A program made the position numbers and the translations under genes. Shown piece after piece: positions 42,974 through 52,077 of a stretch of 64,000 bases of DNA. Under the pieces are notes generated by a model, which was not told the DNA's origin, did not search any database, and saw nothing but the letters and a program-made list of their open reading frames with translations. This DNA comes from Novosphingobium sp. Gsoil 351 (lineage in GTDB: Bacteria > Pseudomonadota > Alphaproteobacteria > Sphingomonadales > Sphingomonadaceae): positions 3,315,501-3,379,500 of the forward strand of contig NZ_CP046120.1 of NCBI RefSeq assembly GCF_009707465.1. Direction: 5' to 3'. How positions within the stretch are numbered: position 1 is the first letter of the stretch; every line of letters begins with the position of its first letter.

Positions 42974-42987
42974 CCGCTATCCGGTTT
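42974..42987 (-). promoter_or_regulatory. 14-bp motif shared with the IclR/isomerase promoter
   Basis: Read on the minus strand this is AAACCGGATAGCGG, identical to 31804-31817, located 55 bp upstream of the first gene of the HyuAB operon. It is probably an operator for a regulator common to both operons, with the IclR-type protein at 31891 the first candidate. Confidence 0.5.
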
Positions 42988-43018
42988 TGCTCTCGAAGCT
43001 CACGGCGCAAAAGTGCTT

Positions 43019-44772
43019 TCAGGGAAAGGTCTGCGCAAGCCAATGCGCGGTATCGCTAGCCACGCGGTCCTTGTTCTCGCGCAGGCCGTGGGTGCCATCG
43101 GCATAGCGCACTTGCGCCAGCGGGCCACGGTAGGCCTTTGCGAAAGCGGCGACGAACGCCTCGTCCATCAGCGGGTCCTTCGCGCCGGTGATCATGAAGC
43201 CAGGCAGGACGAACTCGCGCACCCGCTGCGTGTGCATCGTACGCGCACCAGGAGCGTTGTTGTCGATGAAGGCGTGGGTGGTGAGCAGCCCGATCGTGTC
43301 CTCCATCCCGCGCCCGGCCTTGACCGACTTTTTGGCGAAGGCGACATCCGCGGCATAGGAGGCCGGCGACTGCTGCCGCGCGGCATACGTCGGGCTGTCG
43401 CGGGTGGGAGCGTAGTAGATCGTGCCCACCACGCGCGGGTCGTGGGTCAGCGAGAGGTAGTTCGACAGCCAGACACCGCCATTGGAATGGCCGCCGAGCA
43501 CCACCCGCTTGAGCCCCATCTTCTCGGCCCAATCCATCCAGTGGCCAAGATCTTCGGCCACTTCGGCGATTGACGAACTCTCGAACCCCGCCGCGCCGCC
43601 GATCCGCAGGCTCGGCGCGATCACCGTGTAGCCCTGCTGGGCCAGCCGCCAGCCCATCCAATGGGTCGAGGATTGCAGCGCGTCGGTCGAGCGCCCGAAC
43701 AGCAGCATGATCGCCGGGCGCCCAGGGATTGCGCCAGCCGCTGGCGTGTAGAGCACCCCCGGCAAGACGCGGCCACCGCCGGTCGGCGTATCGATCGCGC
43801 GGGTGATGACCGCGGGCCGGGGGGCGAGATCGTGCCCGGCCAGGAATTGTGCGATCCGCGCTGCGGTCGCGTCGGCACCGTCGCTGCTTCCGTTGGCAGC
43901 GGTGAATTCCAGCGGACCCTTGGTCGCGAAGTCGCGCGAGGTCGACGCAACGCTGGGATCGACAAGTGCAAGTGTCGGCAGCGCGATGTTCGCCAGCAGC
44001 GCCGCGTTGCGTTCCGCCGCCTTGGGGCCCCAATAATCGAGGAAGGCCTGGGCAGGGGCGACGTAGGGTCCCGCGGCGACCCACGGGTCGGTCGCCGCGC
44101 TTCCCCCTGGCCGGGTTCGAGGTTTTCGGGGATCAGCCCGCGGCCGCTGGCGACCGAGGCTTCGGCGCGGGCGACCTTGGCGTCATACCCGCCGCCATCG
44201 AGCATCGCGCGGGGATACTTCCGCAAGTTGGTCAGCGGGTTGTAGAGGATCAGCGCGCGGACCCGCTTTTGCCCGCCGTTGTCGAGCAAGGTGTCGGGGT
44301 GCGTGGCCAGGTACTGCGCCGCCGCCAGCGCGCCATAGCCCTGTCCGGCGAGCGCGAAGTCCTCGTATCCGGCGTTCTCCAGCCAGGTCAGCGCGGTATC
44401 GATCGGCCAGATCGTGTCGGCGAACGGGATCAGCGGGAAGCTGCGCTCCTGATAGCCGTAGAGGCTGAGCACGGTGTAGCCCTGCGCCGCGAGCCGTTCG
44501 GCGGCGAAGCGGGTGATCTGATCGTGGCCGAGCGTGTGCTCGCCCGGGCCGCCGTCGAGCATGACGATCGCCGGGCCGTGCGGGTTGCCCCCGCCGGCGG
44601 GTGTATAGAGTACGCCCGGCGCCAGAATGCGTCCGCCGCCGGGGGCCTCGCGGACGTGTCCCGGCGGATCACCGGTGAGCTGGATCACCTCCATTCGAAT
44701 GTCCTGGGCCGAAACCGGCGCCGCGATCAGCACCGCGGCCAGCGCCAGGCAGCGCAGCAGCAAGTTCTTCAT
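43019..44772 (-). pseudogene. Secreted double alpha/beta-hydrolase, frame broken in a C-tract
   Basis: One polypeptide of about 584 residues if restored: signal peptide (MKNLLLRCLALAAVLIAAPVSA), hydrolase domain 1 (elbow LAGQGYGALAAA, nucleophile position Gly), then domain 2 (elbow VLGGHSNGGVWLS with Ser, acid in TGAKDPLMD, His in YADGTHGLREN). The two domains share the motif ILAPGVLYTPAGG / VLPGVLYTPAAG. The frame changes after NLEPGQG; adding one base to the C5 tract at 44103-44107 rejoins it to GSAATDPWVAAGPYVAP. The start overlaps the symporter stop (ATGA). It probably hydrolyses the imported compound in the periplasm. Confidence 0.8.
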
Positions 44773-46145
44773 GATGTCGCTCCCAGGCCGATGGCCGAGC
44801 TGGTCGCCTTGAGCCGCGCTTCGGTCAAATTGTAGAACAGCAGGCCGACGATCCCGAGCGTGCTGATCGTGGCGGGCAGGATGCCCATGATCAGATAGAT
44901 CGCCTGGATTGCGCTTTCGGGCTGCGCCGTGTCTCCGCCTCGCCCGGCGACATAGCCCGAGGCCGAGAGCATCGCCCCGACGAACGCTACCCCGATCGCC
45001 CCGGCGAGCTTCTCGACAGTGGTGTAGATGCCCGAGAAAATGCCCTCGCGGCGCAGCCCGGTGCGGCGATAGTCGTATTCCATCGTATCGGGCAGCAGCG
45101 ACTGACCCATGAGGATCGCTCCCCCGCCGGAAATGCCGATGATCACCGCCCGCAGGTACATCAGCACTGCCGGATCGCCCGGGGCGGCGGCGAACCAGCT
45201 CAGGAAAGCCGGGATGCCGACCGCCAGCGCGATCATGTAAACTTGCTTCTTGTCGCCCGTCCGCCGCAGCAGCCACAGCCACAGCGGCTGCGATGCGATC
45301 AGCGCCAGCGAGGAGAACAGGAAATACGTCCCCAGCGCGCTGTCCGAAAGCTTCAGGACATGGGCGAAGAAGAACGCGAACACGGCCTGCACCCCCAGCG
45401 ACATAAGGGTCAGGAATTTGACCATAATCAGGACCAGGAATGGCCGGTTGGCGGCGACCGAGCGCACCAGGACGGCGAACGGATAGTGGACGTGCGCGGC
45501 CGGCTCGGTGAACGGCGCGTCGCGGGTGGCGGCGAAGGCGATCCAGGCCGAGCCCAGAATGATCGGCACGAACACCATCGCCATCCAGAAGTATGCGCCT
45601 TCGCCTCCGCCCAGCGTGCCCAGCAGCATCGGCCCGAGTACCGAGGCGACGATCTGCGAAAGCCCGACCGCATAGACTCGCCAGCTCATCAGCCGCGAGC
45701 GTTCATGATAGCTGTCGGTCATCTCGGCGGGCATCGACAGGTAGGGGATCGTGAACAGGCTGTAGGCGACCGCATAGAACAGCAGGATCGCGCCGACGTA
45801 GATCACCCGCAACTGCACGTCGGCGAAATCGGGCACCGAGAAGATCGCGATCACCGCGACCGAGAGCAGGGCGCTGCCCAGGATAAGATAGGGGCGGCGG
45901 CGGCCCCAGCGGCTCTTCGTCCGGTCGCTGAGCGCGCCCAACGCGGGGTCGATGAATGCGTCGAAGACCTTGGAAAAGGCGATCAGCGAGGCGCCGACCG
46001 CGGCGGCGATCCCGACGTAGTCGGTGAGGTAGCGCAGCAGGACGACATTGGTCGCGGTCAGCACCGTCACCGGGCCGAGCGTGCCCAGGCCCCAGCCGAT
46101 GCAGACTTTCGTCGGCAGAGGGGCCGCTTGCCCGGTGATGGCCAT
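44769..46145 (-). CDS. GPH-family cation symporter (MFS)
   Basis: A 458-residue carrier of the glycoside-pentoside-hexuronide:cation symporter family. The start MAITGQAAPLPTKVCIGWGLG at 46145 shares one base with the previous stop (TGATG). Family signs are SKVFDAFIDPALGALSDRTKSRWGRRRPYL (helix 2 and loop with charged residues) and DTMEYDYRRTGLRREGIFSG. In sphingomonads such carriers sit next to TonB receptors and import glycosides or terpenoid/steroid-like compounds. Placed between two double hydrolases, it probably moves the hydrolysis product or substrate across the inner membrane. Confidence 0.93.
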   Translation of the reverse strand: MAITGQAAPLPTKVCIGWGLGTLGPVTVLTATNVVLLRYLTDYVGIAAAVGASLIAFSKVFDAFIDPALGALSDRTKSRWGRRRPYLILGSALLSVAVIAIFSVPDFADVQLRVIYVGAILLFYAVAYSLFTIPYLSMPAEMTDSYHERSRLMSWRVYAVGLSQIVASVLGPMLLGTLGGGEGAYFWMAMVFVPIILGSAWIAFAATRDAPFTEPAAHVHYPFAVLVRSVAANRPFLVLIMVKFLTLMSLGVQAVFAFFFAHVLKLSDSALGTYFLFSSLALIASQPLWLWLLRRTGDKKQVYMIALAVGIPAFLSWFAAAPGDPAVLMYLRAVIIGISGGGAILMGQSLLPDTMEYDYRRTGLRREGIFSGIYTTVEKLAGAIGVAFVGAMLSASGYVAGRGGDTAQPESAIQAIYLIMGILPATISTLGIVGLLFYNLTEARLKATSSAIGLGATS

Positions 46146-47836
46146 CAAACTTCCCCCAGCACGCGCCATTCGGCTTGCGGGAACAGGTCCCGTGCGCGCT
46201 GTCCGTAGGCGGTCGCGAGGGGATTGGCAGAGCCATCGACGAAGGTCACCGCTATCCGGAGCGTGGCGAGCCGCGCGGCGCTATCGGCGTCGAGGGCGGC
46301 AGCGACCGCCGCGGCCCAGCCATTGGGCTGGCGCAGCGTCTCGCAGGTCCGCCGGTGCAGCGCGTCCGCACCGAACTCGGCGGGCGCCCGACGCAGCGCG
46401 GCGCGGGTCGGGGTGAACCACGGCCACCACACGCCCATGTCGCGGATCATCTGCCAGGTGCGGAACCAGTGAGACCCGTCGGGCTCGACAGCGACCGATG
46501 GGGCGTAGGACCCGGCCAACGCCTGGCGCTCGTCGGGATCGGGCAGCAGCAGCCCGTCGAGCAGGAGCGAGACCGCCCGCTCCGGCGCGCGCGCCGCCAT
46601 TTCCACCGCGAGCGAACTGCCGAAGCCGATGCCCGCCAGCGTCACCCGTGACAGGCCGAGCTCGGTCAGGCCGTCCCACAGGCGATCGGCGACATCGCCC
46701 AGCGCGGTCCGATCGAGCGGCGTGCTTTCGCCGCAGCCGGGCAGATCGAAGGCCACGACGAACTGGTCGCGGGCAAGCTCGCGCATCCGCCGCTCGGACT
46801 GCCCGCCCGCGCCGGGAAGGTCGTGGATCAGCAGCAGCGGCGGCAGCTCACGGTCGCCCAGACTGCGCACCAGCAGTTGCCCGCCACCGACATCGACGAA
46901 CTGGCGCACGACACGGTCGGAACTCGCCATCGCCGCCCTAAGCACGGGCGCCGCTCCGCTGCCGCGAAATGCGTCCAACGTCTTCGCGGTCAGCGCGCGG
47001 CGGGCCGGGACGGAATCGCCGACCAGGACGATCCGCTGGTTCTCGCCCGACGGTTTCACCCGGTCGAGGTGCGGGTAGAGCATGTCGGATTCGATCGCGG
47101 TGAGCACGATGGGAACGGTCAGATGGCGCAACGCCTCGGGACCGTCGCGATAGCCGATCGCCGCGCGATAGGCCGGGACGTAGGTGTCCCGGGCGTCGAA
47201 GAACATCGTGACCCAGCGGTTGGTCGCAGCGGGCGACGTCAGGTCGCTTTCGTTGACATGCGCGGGGTCGCGGGCGAACCACGGAAACCAGATCGACTGG
47301 TCGCGGAACCGCGTCCAGATCGCCGAGAAGTGCCCGCCCAGCGGGTCGAGCGGAAGCTTGGTGAAATACCCCGCCTCGAGCGCGGCGGCCTCCTCCGCGG
47401 TGAAGCAACTCAGCGCATCGAGCATCAGCCCGGTGACGCGATCGGGGTGGCGCACACCCAGCTCTAGCGCGATGGCGGCGCCGGTGTGGCAGCCGAACAC
47501 CGGGCATGGCGGCATGGCGATCGCCGCCAGAGTATCCGCCAGTGCATCCGCAAGATCGGCAACGGTCAGCGTTTCCCCGGGAAGCGGATCGGAGAGCCCG
47601 AACCCGGGGGTATCGAAGGCGAAGCAGGTAAAGCGGTCGGCCACCGCGGCCATTTCGGGCAGGACAAACGACGAGTTGGCCGGCGAGGAGTGGAGAAACA
47701 ACGCGGGCGGACCTGCCCCCATGATCCGCCCGTGGAGGCGCCGCCCGCCGACATCGACGAAGCGGCGCGTTACCGGATAGGCATCCAGCACTGCAGTGGG
47801 GTTGCTGGCTTTCACTGCAACGCTGGAACCCGTCAT
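46145..47836 (-). CDS. Tandem alpha/beta-hydrolase-fold protein without canonical nucleophiles
   Basis: A 563-residue cytoplasmic protein made of two alpha/beta-hydrolase domains. Domain 1 (about 1-285) has the oxyanion-side LFLHSSPANSSF and elbow VFGCHTGAAIALELG, where His occupies the Ser position. Domain 2 (about 290-563) has LLLIHDLPGAGGQSERR, AFDLPGCGES and elbow LAGIGFGSSLAVEMAA, where Gly replaces Ser. Neither domain therefore looks like a normal serine hydrolase; it could be a lyase, a cofactor-free oxygenase or a binding protein. The start at 47836 shares a base with the receptor's stop (TGATG), and the stop with the symporter start. Confidence 0.88.
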   Translation of the reverse strand: MTGSSVAVKASNPTAVLDAYPVTRRFVDVGGRRLHGRIMGAGPPALFLHSSPANSSFVLPEMAAVADRFTCFAFDTPGFGLSDPLPGETLTVADLADALADTLAAIAMPPCPVFGCHTGAAIALELGVRHPDRVTGLMLDALSCFTAEEAAALEAGYFTKLPLDPLGGHFSAIWTRFRDQSIWFPWFARDPAHVNESDLTSPAATNRWVTMFFDARDTYVPAYRAAIGYRDGPEALRHLTVPIVLTAIESDMLYPHLDRVKPSGENQRIVLVGDSVPARRALTAKTLDAFRGSGAAPVLRAAMASSDRVVRQFVDVGGGQLLVRSLGDRELPPLLLIHDLPGAGGQSERRMRELARDQFVVAFDLPGCGESTPLDRTALGDVADRLWDGLTELGLSRVTLAGIGFGSSLAVEMAARAPERAVSLLLDGLLLPDPDERQALAGSYAPSVAVEPDGSHWFRTWQMIRDMGVWWPWFTPTRAALRRAPAEFGADALHRRTCETLRQPNGWAAAVAAALDADSAARLATLRIAVTFVDGSANPLATAYGQRARDLFPQAEWRVLGEV

Positions 47837-50397
47837 CAGAACTTCGCGGTGGCGGTCACACCATACTGGCGTCCCACGGGCAAGTAGCCGTCGATGTCTC
47901 CACCAAAGTCGCTGAGCCGCGCGTTGACCGAGATGATCTCGGGCGTGTGGTCGTCCGTGAGGTTGTTGACATAGGCGGCGATCGAGAAGGTGTCGTTTTC
48001 GATCCCGGCCTTCAGGTTGAGGATCGTGCGCGGACCGTACCAACTGATGTTGTTGTTGAAGCCAAAGTACTTGTCTTCCAGACGGATGTTGCCGTTGGCG
48101 CTCCAGCGCCAGCCGCTGCTACCCAGATCGCCGTCGAGATCGATGCCACCGGTGATCTGCATCTTCGATTGACGCGGAAGGCTGTTGCCGTCGAGCGAGA
48201 GAGCAGCCTTGTCGAAGTTGGTGGTGTTGTATTTCGAGTTTTTCGGCAGAATCACCACGTCCTTCGCACACTGCGGGATGATCGGCGTGATGAGGCCCGT
48301 GGTCAGGTTGACGGAAGCGCAAGCGCCGGCAGCGCCGAAATCGAAGGCGTCCTTGCCGAACTTCGGATTGGCATATCCGATTCCCATGTTGACCTTCACA
48401 CCGCGCGCGACCTTGGCAGCGATCTCGATCTCGAAACCGTCGGTGTGGACGCTGCCGAAATTCTTGGTCACCAGTCCGGGATTGCTCGCCACCGACGATG
48501 GACCCGAAATCTGGATGTCCTTGGTATCGATGTGGAACGCGGCGACGTTCACGAACACGCGGTTGCCCAAGAAGCTGTTCTTTATTCCGGCTTCGTAGGT
48601 GATGTTGGTTTCGGGATTGAACTGCTTGTCCGGGAACGAGCCGTCGGGCGCCGCGACCGACCGCTGGTTGAAACCGCCCGCCTTGGTGCCGTTGGCGATG
48701 CTGGCATAGACATTGGTCGATGGCGTGACCTGGTATTTCAGCGTCCCGCGATAGTTGTCGTAGTCGAACGTTCCCGAAACCGGGTTGGGTCCGTTGGGGA
48801 ACAGGAAGGGCGTCGCCGCAGCGCCGTTGCAGGTGGCGGTTGGCGCGGCCAGGTTGCCGGGGCAACCCGTATTGCGGATGACCAGGATGTCCTTCTTCTG
48901 ATGCGTCGTGCGGTATTCCCCCGAGGCGGTCAGCCCTTCGAGCAGGTCGTACTCCAGCCCGACGAAGCCCGAATACTGCTTGTCGTGCTGAAGCGTCTCG
49001 CCCTTCAGGATGTCGCTGATCACGCCGTTGACGGTCACCGAGTTGCGCGGGAAACCGGCCAGAAGCTGCTGGCCCGCGGGGATCGGGCTACCGTCGAGCG
49101 ACAGGATCGTGCGGCTGGAGTTGCGGCCCTTGTAATAGAACCCGCCAAGTTGCCAGCGGAAGCGCTTGTCGCCGGGCGATTGCAGCCGCAACTCCTCGCT
49201 GAAGTCACGGGTGTTGGTGTTCGACCCGAAATATTCGAGCAGGTTCACCGTCCCGGGTCCCGGCGTAAGGATATAGGGCGCGCCGTTGCGGCGGCCGATG
49301 AAGTCGGTGAAGCGCTGCTGAGTAACCTTGGTGTAGCCGGTCAGCGACGAAAGCGTGGCAAAGCCCAGGTCGTAGCTCGTGTTGAGGCGGCCGAGCTGGA
49401 CCTTGCGGTCGTTGCCCGCCGCGCCGGTCAGCTTTGAGATCACCGGAACCTCAACCGGGTGGGCGTCGGGCTTGAACTTGCCGCAGAACTGGGTGAACCC
49501 GGTGCCGCTGGGGTCCTGGACCGACGCGGGCACGTTGCGGAAGCCGCAGTTGTTATTGTTGTACGCGATCGCCGACGGGCCGAAGGTGTCTTCGCCGTAG
49601 TAGTACGACGCGGCGACGCGGAAACGGTCGTCCGGGGTGAACAGCAGCGAAACCTGACCGTCCTTCTTCTCGAACCCGCCCGCGCGCTCTCCGTTGACCT
49701 TGTCCTTGTAGCTGCCGCCGAAATGCTCGTAGCCGGCCGCGACCGAGGCGGCGAGCACGCCGGGAACCAACGGATAGCTGAGCATGCCCGACACGCTGTA
49801 CGACTTGTCGTTGCCGCCGAAGGCGGTGATCCGGCCGTGCGCGTCGTTGAGGTCGGGCTGCTTGGAGACGTAGTTGATCGCGCCGGCAAACGCGTTGCGA
49901 CCGTAGAGCGCGCTGACCGGGCCCTTGACCACCTCGATCCGCTCGATGTCGATCAGGCCCACGTTGATCGCGGTGTTGTTGACGATGTAGACCCCGTCGA
50001 TGAACACCGCGACGTTGGGATCGCCCTGGCCGCCGTTGAGGTTGGTCTGGCCGCGGATGATCGGGTTGACCCCGAACTCCGAACCACCGCTGGTGATTAC
50101 CAGGCCGGGGGTGAGATAGGCGACATCGCGCAAGTTGCGGACGTTGGCGTTGTCCAGCGCCTCGGTGGACAGCGCGGTGATCGAAAGCGGCACGTCCTGC
50201 AGCTTCTCCTGGCGGTTGCGCGCGGTGACGACGATCACGTTGGGATCGACTGCGGTATCGTCGGCGGTCTGCGGAGCGGCTTCGGGCGCTGGCGCGACCG
50301 CGTCCTGGGCCCAGGCGGGGCCCGCGAGACCGAGCGCCAGCGGCGCGGCAGTGAAGAGGTAGGCCAGCTTTGGCGATGACTTTGGATTCGTTGGCAT
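47836..50397 (-). CDS. TonB-dependent outer-membrane receptor (hydrolase operon)
   Basis: An 853-residue receptor with signal peptide ending in GPAWAQD, TonB box (VIVVTARNRQEKLQDVP), plug motif (VVKGPVSALYGRNAFAGAI) and a barrel ending VTATAKF. It is the first structural gene after the cupin in a tightly coupled operon with a double hydrolase, a GPH symporter and a second double hydrolase, a layout resembling a small polymer/ester utilisation locus. The start ATG at 50397 is preceded by GGGAG and an AT-rich 50-bp spacer containing ATAATATTAT, which may be its own promoter. Confidence 0.95.
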   Translation of the reverse strand: MPTNPKSSPKLAYLFTAAPLALGLAGPAWAQDAVAPAPEAAPQTADDTAVDPNVIVVTARNRQEKLQDVPLSITALSTEALDNANVRNLRDVAYLTPGLVITSGGSEFGVNPIIRGQTNLNGGQGDPNVAVFIDGVYIVNNTAINVGLIDIERIEVVKGPVSALYGRNAFAGAINYVSKQPDLNDAHGRITAFGGNDKSYSVSGMLSYPLVPGVLAASVAAGYEHFGGSYKDKVNGERAGGFEKKDGQVSLLFTPDDRFRVAASYYYGEDTFGPSAIAYNNNNCGFRNVPASVQDPSGTGFTQFCGKFKPDAHPVEVPVISKLTGAAGNDRKVQLGRLNTSYDLGFATLSSLTGYTKVTQQRFTDFIGRRNGAPYILTPGPGTVNLLEYFGSNTNTRDFSEELRLQSPGDKRFRWQLGGFYYKGRNSSRTILSLDGSPIPAGQQLLAGFPRNSVTVNGVISDILKGETLQHDKQYSGFVGLEYDLLEGLTASGEYRTTHQKKDILVIRNTGCPGNLAAPTATCNGAAATPFLFPNGPNPVSGTFDYDNYRGTLKYQVTPSTNVYASIANGTKAGGFNQRSVAAPDGSFPDKQFNPETNITYEAGIKNSFLGNRVFVNVAAFHIDTKDIQISGPSSVASNPGLVTKNFGSVHTDGFEIEIAAKVARGVKVNMGIGYANPKFGKDAFDFGAAGACASVNLTTGLITPIIPQCAKDVVILPKNSKYNTTNFDKAALSLDGNSLPRQSKMQITGGIDLDGDLGSSGWRWSANGNIRLEDKYFGFNNNISWYGPRTILNLKAGIENDTFSIAAYVNNLTDDHTPEIISVNARLSDFGGDIDGYLPVGRQYGVTATAKF

Positions 50398-50447
50398 GAT
50401 GGGACTCCCTGTCCAAATGTCTGTTTTTTATAATATTATTTTGATTG
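50398..50447 (-). promoter_or_regulatory. AT-rich promoter-like spacer before the receptor
   Basis: This 50-bp gap between the cupin stop and the receptor start is strikingly AT-rich for the region (AATAATATTATAAAAAAC on minus), followed by GGGAG as ribosome site. It may hold a -10 region or simply lower structure for translation. No clear -35 was identified. Confidence 0.35.
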
Positions 50448-50959
50448 TCAGGGCTTTTCCGCCTTGTAGGCGAGCGACAGCGCGACGTAGCCGCACGGCC
50501 CGGAGCTGCCCGAACGGCCGGGCGTTCCGAGGTCCTCGGACATCAGCATCGATCCCGGGCCGAGCTTGACGACCTGGCCGTTCGCGGCGTGGACCACCGA
50601 ACTTCCGCTGAGGATGATGAAGGTCTCTTTGTAGGGCACCGGATGGAGGGGGATTTCCATGTTCGGTGCTCCGTAGACGAACGACGCGCCGCTCGGATCG
50701 CCGAGGTCGAACACGGTGACGGTGACCTTGCCGCCGTAATAGATCCCTTTTTGCCGGGGATGGCGGTCTTCTCGATGTGGCTGAGCCCGTCCGCGCCCTT
50801 GAACGCGCGCCACGCCTCGACGACCTCGACCCCGCGCGCGATATCCACGCTACCCCCGGTGCAGCGCGGCGCCGGCTTGGCGAGCGCAGGCGCGATCGGG
50901 GCCTGAAGCACGGCGATGGCGATGGATGCGGCGGTGAGTAAGGCACGGGCCTGAGGCAT
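50448..50959 (-). pseudogene. Exported cupin protein, frame broken in an A-tract
   Basis: An approximately 170-residue secreted cupin. The start at 50959 has AGAGGA ahead and a signal peptide (MPQARALLTAASIAIAVLQA). The first frame runs through VVEAWRAFKGADGLSHIEKT to IPGKK. The cupin core (GIYYGGKVTVTVFDLGDPSG, IPLHPVPYKETFIILSGSS, LGPGSMLMSEDLG) is one base out of frame. Adding one T to the T5 tract at 50748-50752 (A-tract on the coding strand) rejoins them. It is upstream of the receptor operon and divergent from the EthD gene. The function is unknown. Confidence 0.8.
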
Positions 50960-51150
50960 GCTGAACGTCCTCTCGATGTGACGCGATTTCGACAATCCAA
51001 CCGGCCAATTCACAAACGAACGGGAACGCGACAACCGACATCCGGGTGTTGCGCAGAATTTTGAGCCGAATCCGCCAGCAACTCGCCCTTTTGCGCATAG
51101 TGCGAGCGGCGGCGTTGCATTGCCTGGGCCGCGATTTCATCCTTGGCGCG

Positions 51151-52077
51151 ATGACAAATTCGCAAGAAATGATCGAAAGCGAAAACCGCGCCTGGCTGGG
51201 CCGCGTGACCTGCGGCTGGAAGAAGCGCGAGCTCGATCTCGAAGACGTGCTGTGCTATTGGCGGGACGTTCACAGCCCCTCGATCGCGCGTCGCCCGGGG
51301 ATCTGGGAGTACCGCCACTTCCAGTTCGAGGCGGTGCGCCCCGGCCTGCTCTCGCCCGACGCCGGCATCGAATTCGCCTGCCCGGCCGGCGAGCAACTGA
51401 TGTGGACTTCGGACGTGCGCTACGCCAGCCAGGCGGCACTCGACGCATTCGGCGCGGCGCCCGATCCGGAAACGCGCGGGCATCTGCTGGGCGACATCGA
51501 ACTGATCGTCGACCAGAGCACCACGTATCGGGTGCTCGAGGATCTTGGCCGCACGTACGTTGATCGCAGCGGCCAGGCCGCTCCGCAAGGCGCGCCGGCG
51601 CGGCCGACGTTTTCGCTGTTCCTGCGCCGCCGTGGCGACGAGGCGGCGTTTCGCGCGCTGCTGGGCGAGGTGGCGGCGCGCTGGGCGGCCGATCCCGACG
51701 TGATCCGCCTGCGCCTGAGCCTGTTCGAAGCCCCCGACATGGAGGTCGAGCGGGCCTCGGGCTATCCGATCAAGACCCATCCGCCCGAGCGCCAGTACCA
51801 GGGGTGGATCGACCTCATCGTGACGAGCGAGGCAGCGCTCGCGCGGCTCGTGCGCGAGGCCGGGCTGAGCCGCGAGGTGTCCGTTCTCCACGCCTATCCG
51901 GTTCGCGCGATCTACACGTCGAATCGCCACGGGCGCCCGACGTTCGTCGGCTTGCGCGGCTTCCCCGCCTATGCGGCGCTGACCGCGCTGGGCGGCTACA
52001 ACCAGGCGCACCCATCGATCCTGCGCTGGATGTACGGTGAGGTCGCCGAAGGGGTCGAGCTGGAAGCCGCGGCGTGA
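51151..52077 (+). CDS. EthD-domain protein
   Basis: A 308-residue protein, start MTNSQEMIESENRAWLGR at 51151. It contains two ferredoxin-like (dimeric alpha/beta barrel) EthD-type repeats, one around DVLCYWRDVHSPSIARRPGIWEYRHFQ and one around FSLFLRRRGDEAAFRALLGE...RHGRPTFVGLRGFPAYAALTALGG. EthD proteins assist ether or aromatic degradation or act as small cyclases and decarboxylases; this one is longer than the usual 100 residues because of the duplication. It overlaps the MmgE/PrpD gene (GTGA) and starts the plus-strand operon divergent from the cupin/receptor operon. Confidence 0.8.
   Translation: MTNSQEMIESENRAWLGRVTCGWKKRELDLEDVLCYWRDVHSPSIARRPGIWEYRHFQFEAVRPGLLSPDAGIEFACPAGEQLMWTSDVRYASQAALDAFGAAPDPETRGHLLGDIELIVDQSTTYRVLEDLGRTYVDRSGQAAPQGAPARPTFSLFLRRRGDEAAFRALLGEVAARWAADPDVIRLRLSLFEAPDMEVERASGYPIKTHPPERQYQGWIDLIVTSEAALARLVREAGLSREVSVLHAYPVRAIYTSNRHGRPTFVGLRGFPAYAALTALGGYNQAHPSILRWMYGEVAEGVELEAAA

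Noticed and set aside
47947..49437. 496-codon frame antisense to the receptor at 47836-50397
   Set aside because: Composition is biased (Val/Asp/Arg) and no motif is seen. The receptor is certain.
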